From the NCBI RefSeq assembly GCF_001402875.1, contig NZ_CP012946.1:2272001-2336000 (forward strand): a stretch of 64,000 nt of DNA. Reading direction: 5' to 3'. Numbering within the stretch: the stretch's first letter is position 1; each line of letters begins with the position of its first letter. Positions 36,624-48,600 of the stretch are shown piece after piece. The translations under genes were made by a program, and so were the position numbers. Under the pieces are notes generated by a model that searched no databases, was not told the origin of the DNA, and was given only the letters and a program-made list of their open reading frames with translations. Origin of the DNA: Blastochloris viridis. GTDB lineage: Bacteria; Pseudomonadota; Alphaproteobacteria; Rhizobiales; Xanthobacteraceae.

Positions 36624-39600
36624 TCAAAGGCTGCTGCGATGTTCTATCTGCTTGAGTTTGCTTCTTTCCTCATCGGTCAGATATTTTTGCTGTTCTTGCG
36701 TCAAGGCACCATTGCCAAGCAGGCGGAACGCGCTGTTCGGATCGTAAATCTGCTGGTTGTCGCTTCTCGGACGACCTTCTTTTTCCCTGCTATCGGGCGA
36801 GTTACCCTCACCGCCGCCATAGCCGAGCACCTCGACGATGATGATCGACGGATGGTCGTTGGTGTTCGCGGTCGGCGCAGTCGCCTGCTGGGTGGCGACG
36901 GTGGCGTTGGACGCTGCGGTGAGCGCGCTGGTGTTCACGGTAACCGCGGTCGGCAGGCCGAGCGTAATGCCGCCGACCTGGACGTTGTAGGCGTTGAGGA
37001 TCTGCAGGGCGCCGAGAGTGACATTGCCAGCCGCGCGCAGGCCTGCGGCGCCGAGGTCGATGATGCCGCGCGGCGCGGTCAGCGTGACGTTGCTCTTGTT
37101 CTTGTCCTGGCCCGGCAGCGTCACCAGCGCGGCGACGCCGGCGCCGGTCACCAGCCCGTTCGGATTGACGTAGCAGAACCCGTTGACGGTGCAGATCAGC
37201 GACAGCACCGGGCTGGTGATCAGGGTCTTTGGTCCCGACCCGGCATCGATGTCGCCATTGGCGACGAAGACGTCGATGTCGCCGCCCTGGGCGGTGACGA
37301 TGCGGCTCTGGTTGATCAGGATGTCGTCATTGGTGACGATCCGGATCGCGCCGCCGGAGGTGGTGACGATGCCCTGCTGGTTCTGCTTGAGGATGTCGCG
37401 GCCGGTGCTGCCGAGCTTGATGCCGCCGCCAGGGCCGAGAATGGTGATGTCGCTGCCGAGCTGGGTCTGCACCAGCGACTGCACGATGTTCAGCTTGCCG
37501 GTGGTGATGGCGCCGCCGCCACGGTCGCTCGGATAGCCCCAGGCGGCCGGGAACATGGTGGCGATGGCGTCGTAGGCGCGCTGGTACTGGCCGAAATAGG
37601 GGCTCGCGCTGTTATAATAATCGTGGGCGACCTCGGTGAGGAAGTCGGAGAACGCTTTCTGCAGCAAGAGATGCTGGCGCGCCGCCGGAAGCATCTGGAA
37701 CGTGGCCCAGGCCTGCTCGCGCGGCTGGCCGAGCAGACTGGCGATGCCGCCCAGCAGGTCGATGCCGCCACTGCCGGCATGGACGGGATCGACATACTGG
37801 CTGATGACGCCGGCATAATTAATTCCCTTGCCGACGCCGAACAGCATGTGGATGTCGGCGCTCTGGCGCGGCAGGTAACGCTTGATCGCTGTTGTTGTTA
37901 TCGTTGCTGTATTGCGCGGGTCATTGCTGCCATCGCCGACCGCGAACACGCCGGCGTAGGTCGTGTGTTCACCCTGGTAGTCTTGCGTCCGGGTGCTCTG
38001 CAAGAACGGTCCCATGTTGCGACCTGCGGACAGCAGCAGGGCGCCGGGGCCGTAGATGGTGTAGGCGCCGCCGGTGAGATCCTGGCCCGCAATCACGCTG
38101 GTGATGTCGGTGTCGCTGTTGTTCTGGCCGGTCACGCTGAGATTGCTGATGTTGCCGCCGGCCTCGATCAGCGCCGCCTCGATCAGGGTAAGGCTGCCGG
38201 GACCCATATTGACCCCCGCCCTGGCGTTGGCGGTGATGTCGCCGCCGGCGACGATGCGCGACGGCTCGGTATCGGCGGCATGCAGACCGGCGGTCAGGTT
38301 CGACAGCGGCACGCCGAGCGGGCTGATATAATCGCCGAGCTTGACGAGGAGATTATATCCGCCTCCCGAATTGTTGAGGAATTGCGCCGATGTCGTAAGC
38401 AGGTCCTTCATGGTGAGCGAGCCGGTGAGCTGGAACGACCCCGCCGCGAGGATCGCAAGTTCGCCCGACGCCGACGGCACCAGCGCCGAAGCGCTGCCGT
38501 ACGTGTTGAGGTTCAGCGTGACGTTGCCGCTCAGCGCCGAGAAAGCCAGTCCCGCCGGCAGCAGCAATCCGGCGCCGGTCAGGGTCGACGGGACATTGGT
38601 CGTTCCCGCTGTGTTGGTGATGTCCCCGGTGATGCTGGTCAGCGACACGCCGCTGCCGCTTTTCGGCAGGCCCGGCACCGGTAGATCGACGCCATAGCTG
38701 GTGAAGTTGACCCGGCCGGTATAATACCACTGCTCAAATGTTGGAGCGGCATAGGAGGCCGGATCGTAGATGCCGGTCAACGTGACCGCGCCGCCGGCGA
38801 CAAGATCGATGAAGCCGTCCTGCACCGCCAGTTGCAACCCCAGGTCTGTCGCACCGGTTATCGTTGAGACGCCCGTGTATGTTTCGGTGGTATAGGTGCT
38901 CAGGATGGTCCGCAGTCCGGTGACCGGATTGCTGGCGGTGACCTGCGCCGCGCCGCCGACCCGGATGTCGCCATTGCCGCGGCCGACCAGGAAGGCGCCG
39001 CTGTTGAGGTCGCCGGCGGCGCGTACGGTGAGATCGCCGCCGCCGTAATAATGGATCGCCAGCGCGCCGGCATTGGTGCCGCTGCCGCCGCCGCTGACCA
39101 GGATGCTCTCCGGGATCGCGGCCGAGACGTCGGTGACATCGCCGCCGGCGGACAGCGAAATGTCGCCGCCGCCGAGCGCGCCGACGCCCTGAAAGAAATG
39201 GCCGTAATTCACGAAGGCTGCGGTCTGGATCTTGCCGACGAACGGCGTGCTGCTGCCGTTGGAGGCCCCGTAAGCGAGGTACCAGTCGCTCCAACTGCCC
39301 GCGGAGAACCTCGACGCCAGCGTCTCGATGCCGACGATGGAATCGCCAGCCTCGATCGACACCGATCCGCCATCGCTGCCCCACACCGGCGCGGTGACAA
39401 AGCCGCCCAGCGTCAGCACCGGCGCGGTGAAATTGCTCGGCAGCGCCGTCACCCGGCCGGCGGTATAGACCGCGCCCGCCGCGACCGTGTCGATCCATTT
39501 GACATCGCGGGCGGCGGTCAGCCGGATCGAGCCGGTGCCGGTGCGCAGCAGCGTCGGAACATTGACCAGCGGGATGGTGGTTGAAGTGCCGCGATAGGCC

Positions 39601-42600
39601 GTGTGGCCGTCGATGGTGATATCGGCGTTGGCGCCACGCTTGACCACATCCGGATTGGCCGACGCAGCGGTCGTGGCATCGCCGGGCAGCGCCGCCCCGG
39701 CGATGAAATCGTAGGAGAACGAGCCGGAGCTGGCGATGCTCGCCGGCATCAGATTGGCCGCCGCGGTGGTGTTGGTGTAGCCAGCGATCTCGGTCGCGGT
39801 GATGTTGTTGGCGATGGCGTTGGCGGCAAGGCCCGCGACCAGGGTCTTGCCATCGGACGCGGTGGCGAAGAAGCCGTCGCTGATGGTGGCCTTGAGCTGG
39901 ATATTGTTGACGGCGCGCAGCGCCAGCGTGCCGGCCTCGTTCGCTCCATTGGCGGTGGTGCGATAGAACAGCGCGGCCGTGCCGCCGGTCACCGTGCCGG
40001 CGCCCAGATTCCAGTTACTGGCCACGGTGATGTTGCCGCCGTTGACACTGCTGCTCGAATTCACCAGATCGATCTCCGGCCGCAGATGCACCAGCGTCGG
40101 GTCGACCGACGCGAAGATCGAACGCTTGATCAAATCGCTCGCCTGGGCGTCGCCGAACAGGTTCTGGACGTAGTTGACCAGCGTGGTCTGATAGAAGTCT
40201 TTGTGGTCGGCGTTGACGGCTGTCGCCGTGAACGCGCCGGTGTTGAGCAATATGATGGACGCGCTGGCCGGGGTCAGCACGCCGCCGACCTGGCTGGCGC
40301 TGAGGTTGTACACCAGCGGGAAGCTCGCGGTCGCCCCGGAAGCGCCACCGACAACCTGCGCGCCGGTGGGCGCGGAGGTGTAGTCGGAGCCGCCCGAGGT
40401 GATGGAAAGGCCGGAGACGGCGCCATAGGTGGTCCCAATGGGAACCGAGCCGCTGATCAGGTTGCCGTTGGTCCCGACGCTGCCGACCTTGCCGAACGTC
40501 ACGGTGGGCGCGGTGGTGTAGCCGCTGCCCGCATTTCCGCCGACGCCACCGGTGCTCATGACACTCACCCCAACGACCTTCACATCCTTGACATAAGCCA
40601 CTGCCCTGGTTCCATCGCTGCCAGTCGGCGGAGCCGCGATGGTCACGGCAAGGTTGGTGGTCGAATTAGGCCTTTCCTTGGTGACAATTCCACTTCCGAC
40701 ATTCGACCAGATCACGTCGATCAGACGACCTTGTCCGTCAGTGGAGATGACCCCTTTTCCGGTGGCGGTCACTTTGGTCGCTGCAGCGGGGTCAAACGCG
40801 GTGATGGTGAGCGTCGGCGGATTGTTGGGATCGTAGCCTGATCCGGCATTGGTGATGGTGATGCTGTTGATGCCGAATATCGCAAAGCCCTTGGCGGCGG
40901 TGCCTCCCGCAAGCTGCGTGCCCCCGGTGAAAGTGACGGTCGGCCGGTTGGTGGCATTGAACGTGCTCGCACCCGAGTTGTAGCGATAGATATCGGTATA
41001 AACGCCGCTGCTCTGGATCACGACGGAATCCACCTTCATGGTGGTGGTCGCCGTCGCGCCGGTGCCGCCACCGCCGGTGAGGATCAAGGTCGGCGCGGTG
41101 ATATATTTGCCGGTGAGGCCACTGATGGTGCCGGTGCTGACGCCCACCAAATTGGTCCAGGTGCCGTCGACCATGTTCCCGTTGGCGCCGTACCAGCCGG
41201 CGGGATCGATGACGCCGTCGAAGTGCTTGCTGCCGGTGGTGGTGTCCGTGGTGTTCCAGTTGGCATAGGCGTCGAGCACCACGGCAGACGCGTTGGTGAC
41301 CTTGCCGTTGAAGCTGACATTGACGGTGTTGTCTGCGAGCACCGGGGCGCGCACGTGAACGGTGCCGGCGGAGCCGCCGGCCCCCGGCGACAGATCGAGC
41401 TCGGCGCCGGCATCGACATAGATCCGGCCGGAGCCGGCGCGGTCGACATTCTCGTTGCCATAGAAGCTGTTGTAGGTGCCGTTGGGCGTGCCGGTGGTGC
41501 CCAGCGTGATGGTGCCGCCGTTCGGGATTTGCGTCGAGGTGCTCTTATAGCGCGGATTGGCGGGATCGTCGGCCCGGTAGCGGGCGTAGAGTTTTGCGCC
41601 AGCATTGATGCTGACGCCGCCGCTGCGGCTGCCCCCTGCTTCGGCAACGCCGGCGCCGAACAGCGAGATGATGCCGCCGCTCGGGCCGCTGGCGTCGATG
41701 GTGCCGTCGACGATGACGCTGCCGTCATTAGCGGTGAGTTCGACGATGCTCGATGTCAGGGTGACGCCGCTGCGCACCTGCAGGTCTCCATGGCCCAGCG
41801 TCACCGCGAAGCTGCCGGTGAAGGCCGACCATGGCAGGTCGCCGGCGAGATAGCCGGCATTGACCGACAGCGCGCCGCCAAGATCGTTGAATTTGGCGGC
41901 GCCGTTCAGCGTGCCGTAAAGCGCCGCGGTGCCGCTGTCCGCAGTGGTGATGTTGAGCACGCCGGCATAGCCGTAGCCGGCGGCGGAGACGTCAACCGTG
42001 GCGCCGCTGCCGATGCTGACGCTGCCGGCATCGGCCACCAGATTGACCGTGCCGGCCGGCGCGTAGCTCGTCTCGTTCAGAATGGCGACGGTCGCGCCGG
42101 TGGCGTCGATCAGCGCATTGCCGGTCAGGCTGATGTCGCCGGCGGTCGCGGTCAGCGTCACCGTGCCGCTGCGCGCCACGATCGCGCCGCCATCAATGAT
42201 GCTGGCGCCAGTGAGTGACAACGTGCCGCCGAAGTCGGTGGCGGCAGCGGCGACGCCGCTGCCGCCGAGCGGATTGACGGCAAGTACCCCGGCGGTGGTG
42301 ACCGACTGATCGGCGCTGCCGCCCACCAGCAAGGTCGGCGCCGTCAGCGCCACAATGGCGGCGCCGGCATCGACGCTGCCGGTGCCGGTGAACACCATGC
42401 CGCCGGCGCCGGTGAGATCGACCTCGCCGAAGCCGGCGAAGCTGCTGGTGCCGGTGCCCACCGTGAACACACCGCTGGCGTCAAAGTCTACCGTGCCGTC
42501 GCTGCCGCCGAGCGCGCCGCTGGTGCTGGTGGCGCCGCGGCTGTTGGTCAGCACGATGTCCGTGGCATTGAAGGTGGTGCGGCCGCCCGCACTTGCAAAG

Positions 42601-45600
42601 CCGGCACCGTCGAAGGTCAGCTTGCCGATCCGTGCCAGCGTATCGCCGAGGACGCTGCCGCCGGCATCATACAGGTTGAACACGGTCGCACTGCGCAGTT
42701 GCAGCGAGCGGACACCGCCGAAACGGGCGAAATCAGCCGAAGACAGCCGCACCCCGCCGCTCAGGCCGCCGACATTGCCGAGCCGTACCACCGGCCCGGA
42801 GATGGCGTAGTCCTGCGCCCGCAGAATGGCATTGCCGAGTTCGAGGCTGCCCGAAGTGTCGAGGGTCAGCGCGACGGCCTCGATCACCGCCGCAGCACCA
42901 GCGGAGGGCGTTGCGGTGCCCGGATCGGTGCCGAGCGTGATCGCGCCCGGCGTCGCCGCCGGATCGGCCGCCACGCTGTAGCTGCGTGTGACATCGACCA
43001 TCGCGTTGTTGGAGACGCGCAGCAGCGAGCCGAGATTGCCGGTCGCCGTCGCGATCGCCACGATCGGCGTCGTCGTGTCATCCAGCACGCCGCCGAGGCT
43101 CCTGATCACGCTCCCGGAGTCCACCGTAATGCCGAGCCCGCCGGAGCGGGTCGCCAGCACCAGCGACGAACCGGACAGCGGATGCGCCTCGTCGGTGAGG
43201 ATTTCCACATGCGTCGCCAGCGCGTTGATCACTTCGCCGGCGCTGGAATAGCTGACACCGCCGCCGATCACGATCTGGCCGGCGCCGGAATTGCTGAGCT
43301 GGTCGGCATCGAGCTGCAGATAGCCGGTGGCGCTGGCCGGCGCGGCGCGATCAGCGCTCTTGACCAGGATATTGTCGGCAGCGATGGCGATCACGCCGCC
43401 ACGTCCCCCGTCCGCCGGCGCCGCCAGGAAGCTGCCCTGCAGCACCAGGCTCGCCAAGGCGGCGAACGACGCCAGCCCGCCATCGCCCGGCAGCCGCGGC
43501 ACCACCGCGCCGTTGGTCGCGGCAAGTTTGCTGAAATAGGTCGAGCCCGTGGTGATGACGATCTCGGAATATCTGCTCCAGACCTCGCTCGACTGTAGCT
43601 GGAACACGGTGGTGGTGGACGACCGCGCGCCGGTGATGGCATTGGACAGATGGCCGGAGACCAGCATCGAGCCGTCCGCCGTGGTCGAGTTCACGGTCCT
43701 CGCGCCTTGATAGCTGCCGACCGCCACCACCCGATAGGCGCCGGGCAGCGTCGCATACATGCCGGGCAGCAGCGTATAGGTGCCGGCCGGAATGCCGCTG
43801 CTGCCGTCGAGCGTGACGGAGCTGCCGGCCGCGATGCCGGATACGATTTTGGTGCCAGTCCGCGTGCCGCCGGAAAAATAGGGATAGCCGGCAAAGGTCG
43901 AGTCATAGGCTGCGACGGCGGCCAGATAGCTCGGCACCAGCGCGTAGACTTGGCGCCCGTCGGCATATTGCGTGCTGATGGTGTAACTGATCAGGGCGGG
44001 CGTGGCCTGGTAGGTGGTCAGCACGTTGCGCGAACCGCCGGTGCCCTTGACGAATTCGGTGCCGTAGATCTCGCCGCCGCCGCTGATATCGACCACCGCA
44101 CCGGCCTGCTGGGTTAGATTGGCGGTGTTGAAGCCGATCACCTTGGCCGACGGCTGGGTGATCGCGACGTTGGCGCTGGCGCCGGAGGCGACGCTCATAT
44201 AGGTGCCGGTGTACCAGTCGGTTCCGTCGACGGTCTCGCCATAGGGAATGGTGAGCCCGGCGGCCGACACCGAGGTGACGCTGCCCGGCGCCAGGACCAC
44301 ACTGCTGGTGGGCGTCACGACCCGGTTGGACGTTAAATTGGTGATGACCGCAGGAATCTGGCTGGCATCGGTCAAGCCAAGCACGACGTTGCCGAGCGGC
44401 GCCCACAACGTGCCGCCCTGCACGATATTGACCGCGTCGAGATAGAGTCCGCCGCCAGCCGACAGCGGCGCGGTGGCGCTGCCGGTCTGGCCGATGGTGA
44501 TGGTGTTGAAGCCCGCCGTGGTGCCGGTGGATTCGATCAGGAACTGGGTGTTGGTGGCGGGGAAGATTTCCGCCGCGGCGAGCGTCAGATTGCCCGGCAC
44601 ATACAACGCGCCGCCGAACGATGAGACTGGGTAATAGATGTTGAGGTTTTCCCGCCCGTAAAGATCCGGCAGCGCCCGGATCGCGCTGGCGCTGGTAAGA
44701 TTGACCGCGGCGGCGTTGCCGATGGCCAGCGCGCCCTGCAGGTCGATCCATTGCGCCGACACGTTGAGGGTTCCGTCCGAGAGCAACGGCGCCGGCACCG
44801 CCACGCCTGTCGTCGTGCCTGACGCGTTATACCAGCCGGCCAGCCGGACATAGCCGGCATCGATATTGACCACCGAGCCGCCGATGCTGGCGGCGCCCGA
44901 CCAGTCACCGGCCCGCAGCAACTGGCCGGCCAGCGTCGCCGGCAGCAGCATGATGCTGCCATTGCTCGGCGACAGCGTCAGCGTGCCCGGCAGCGTGATA
45001 TCGACCGAGCCGACGAAGGAGATAGCGCCGCCCCTGAGGCCCGCGCCGCCGGTCGTCATGGACACCGAATCGAAGCCGCTGTGGCTCAGCGTGCCGGCGC
45101 CGATGATCGCCAGGCCCGACATCGGCGAGCTCTCGCCCGGATTGCGCGGCGTGATGGCCGTCAGTGCGGCGATGCTGGCCGGCGCGGTGGCGCCGAAGCC
45201 GGCGGTGATGTCGACGCCGGCCGCCTCGATCAGGATCGCCGAGCCAGCCTGTGTGTTGATGTCGTTGGCCGACAGATAGAAATTGCCGACGGTCAGGGTG
45301 CCGCCCGCCGCCTGCGCCGTGCCGCCGCTGGCATCCACGAGGCCGGCGAAAAAGAAACTACCGCCCAGGCGCAGGCTGCCGCCATTGCTCCAATAGTCCT
45401 GCGCCACCAGACTGCGCCCGGGCCCGTCGGCATTCGCATTTGGCTGCAGCAGCGACACCGCCGCGCCCTTCAGGCGCAGCCGGGCGCCGGCCTGCACCAC
45501 CGTCTCATTGGACGAGAGCGTGATGGTGCCGGCATCGTAGACGGTGCCGGATTCATAGGAAGTCACCCGCGGATCGGGCACGAAGGCGCCGCTGACGTCG

Positions 45601-48600
45601 AGCAGCGCGCCGGATCCGATCCAGATCGCGCCTGCGCCAGTGGAATCCGTTGAGCCCAGTATCCCTGCGACCGTGATGGTGCCGGCCGGCGCGACGACGT
45701 CGCCGAGAATCCGCGCCAGCCCCCCGTTGTTCAGGAGGGTGACGCTTCCCAGCGCCTCGGTGACGATGCGGGCGCCGGCATCGACCAGCAGGCCGTGGGA
45801 CGAGGAAGACACCGAATTTGGCAGCGCATCGTAGAGATAGGTCTGCACGCCAAGCGACAGGTTGGCCGCCGGGCGCAGCCCGACCGGCTGCAGGCCGATG
45901 CTCGCGAAGGAGCGCACCGGCGTGCCGGTCGCCGGCAACGCATCCAGACCGCTGGTCAGATAGGTCGCCTGCGTCGGTGCCAGCGTGGTGCCGGAGGTCA
46001 CCGTCAATCCGCCATAGGTGGCGGTGAAGGAATAGGACGAGAACACATTGTTCGACAGCAAGGATGACGGCACCACCACGGTGCCGGGAGCGGTGGCCGA
46101 GCCGGCCGCGCCCGCCGCCGCGCCGAGCCAGCCGCTCACCGTGGCGGCGGAGATGCCGAGCTGGCCCGCGACCACGCTGGCCAGCGAACTGCTGGCCGCA
46201 GCTCCGGTGTAGCTGGTGACCTGCGTCGCGCCGTCCTGGAACACGATGGTCGGCGCCTGCAGCGAGAACGTGCCGCCGCCGGCAAAGCCCGCGGCATAGA
46301 TGCTGCCGCCGAGCACCACATTGCCATGGTCGGCCAGATAATCCGAGCCGAGCGCCGAGGTCGGAACCCAATGGACTTCATCGGTAAATGATACTGGTGA
46401 AGAAGCGCTGCTCATATAGCTATAGAGTGTATTGGCGGCGATGGTGCCGTAGACAATCGTTCCATCATTGTTGGTCACGAGCAGATCGCTGCTGGACGTC
46501 GTCGTCCCGCCGCCATCTGCCTTGGTTCCCCATGCATCGGTGCCAGAAGATCCACCGCTATAAGTATTCAGGGCGACGCTGCCGCCCTTGCCGGCGGGCA
46601 GACCGCTGGACAAGGTCTTGAGCTTGCCGCTGGACGTGACATAGCCACCGCTCGATGCATCGATCACGCTGCCCGGCGCCAGCACGATGCCCTGGGTGAC
46701 GTCTATGGCGACGAGGATCAATTGGTCGGGCCGGCCCTGAATGACGGCGCGCCCTCCAATCACTTGACTGAGCTTGGTGGTGGTGATGCTGACCGAGCCG
46801 CCGTCGATGAAGGCAGCGCCCTGAAAATCGTCACCGGACTGCCCGCTGTCGTTGACCCACAGGCCGCGCACGTCGAGCACCGCGTTCGGCCCGATCACCA
46901 CCGCCGGCGACAGCGGCTGAAGCCCACTAGGATAACCGCTATTACTGTAATCCGGCAGAGGAACATAACCGGCCAAAGTGATGCTGCCGCCGGGGGCATG
47001 CAGCTCACCATCGATGGTCGAGACATTGGTCAGCTTGATGCTGCCGCCGGGCCGCACCGTGAGGTCGGTGCCGGTGGCCATGCTGAGATCAAAAGCCCCG
47101 GTGATCGAGATCGAGCCATAGCCGGTGGCATTGAGCTGATCGGTGAAGATCGGGAAGAGGCCATTGCTGAGACCGGGCTTCCATTGCTCGGTTCTGGTGC
47201 TGAAGCTGGCGAGATCATAGGGGTCGGCGGTGCTCGCCGATGCCTGCAAATTGACGATCTGCCCCGAGCCATTGCCGCGATCCGACGCGAACACGATGCT
47301 GAGCGCCGCGCCGCTCGGCAACTGGTCGAGCGTGGTCTGGACGGCGGTGCCGCCGCCTTGCGCCAACGCGCGCTGGCGCTGGCCGCTGACGATGCCGCCG
47401 ATCACCGTGCCCTCGACGATCGGGTTGACCGCATTGACGCTGAGCGCGCCGGCGCTGCGGCCCGCGATGTAGCCCGGCTCATAGTAGCCGCCAGTCCTCA
47501 ACGGGCTGGTGTAGACCTCCACAATGTCCCAATGGGCATGATTCACGATGGATCCGTCGGCGAGGACATAGGCGAGCGAGGTGTTGGCGCTGCCGATGTC
47601 GTAGAGGCGACCGTCCGAGCCGAGCAGGCGGCTGGTGTTGATGGTGCCGCCGCGGTAGGTCACATAGCCGCCGGAAACATTGACCAGCGAGCCCGGCTTC
47701 TGGATCACCGTCCAGCCGCTCGCGCTGAAGCTGCCCGCCGCCGTCAGCACCTGGTCGATCGACATCGGAATCGCATCGGCATAGCCGGCCGCGTTGACGA
47801 TCGGCGAACCGACCCAGGCCGTGCCGTCGGCGCGCGTTCCGTGCAACCGCGCATCGACGATGACGGTTTTGCCGATCAGGGCGCTGGCCAACGGATAGTC
47901 GGCGATTTCGTTGGGTGTCACCAGGATGCTGAGCAGATTGAGCGACATCGGCAGCGTCACGCCCGTCAGGCCGGACAGGTCGATGACGCTGCCCGGCTCC
48001 AGCACGATATTGCCCGACGTGGTATCTTGAATGCCGAACCCATTGCCATAGAGGGACAGCGCCGCGCCGGGTGCCTTGATCAGGGCACCGGCGGGAATGG
48101 TGACCGATGGCGATGCGATGGTGATTTGGGGCTGCAGATTGCTCTTGAAATAGCTGTTGGTGACCGTGCCGGCCGGAACCGTGGAACCATCCTCCTCCGG
48201 CAGGATCGCCAGCACGCTGTTGGCGCCGATGGCCAGACTCCAGGCGCCGGTAGCGCTGATGGCGTTCGGGCCCCCGCCGCCATACAGGCTGATCGATCCC
48301 GGACGGCTGACGCCGGTGGTGACTGAGATGCCGCCGTTCTGGATCAGCGTCTCGCCGATCATGTTGACGGCGCCGCTGTACGACACCAGCAGCGCGTTCT
48401 CGGCATTTGTCACGACGCCGGAAACCGCAGCCGAATTGATGGTCTGCGGCGAAAGCGTCGTCGGCAGGGAGATCAGCCCGGTGATGTTTGCCTTAACGCC
48501 GGTGTCGGTTGTCAACGGCTCGGTCAGGATACCGGTATTGCCGGCCAGCAGATGGATCGAACCGTTCCGGGTGGTGATGGTGCCGGCATTGCTGACGCTG

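Noticed and set aside
36639..38684. Long plus-strand open frame (over 600 codons) opposite the adhesin
   Set aside because: Antisense shadow of a high-GC gene; no recognisable domain, no ribosome-binding site, and the minus frame is clearly coding.
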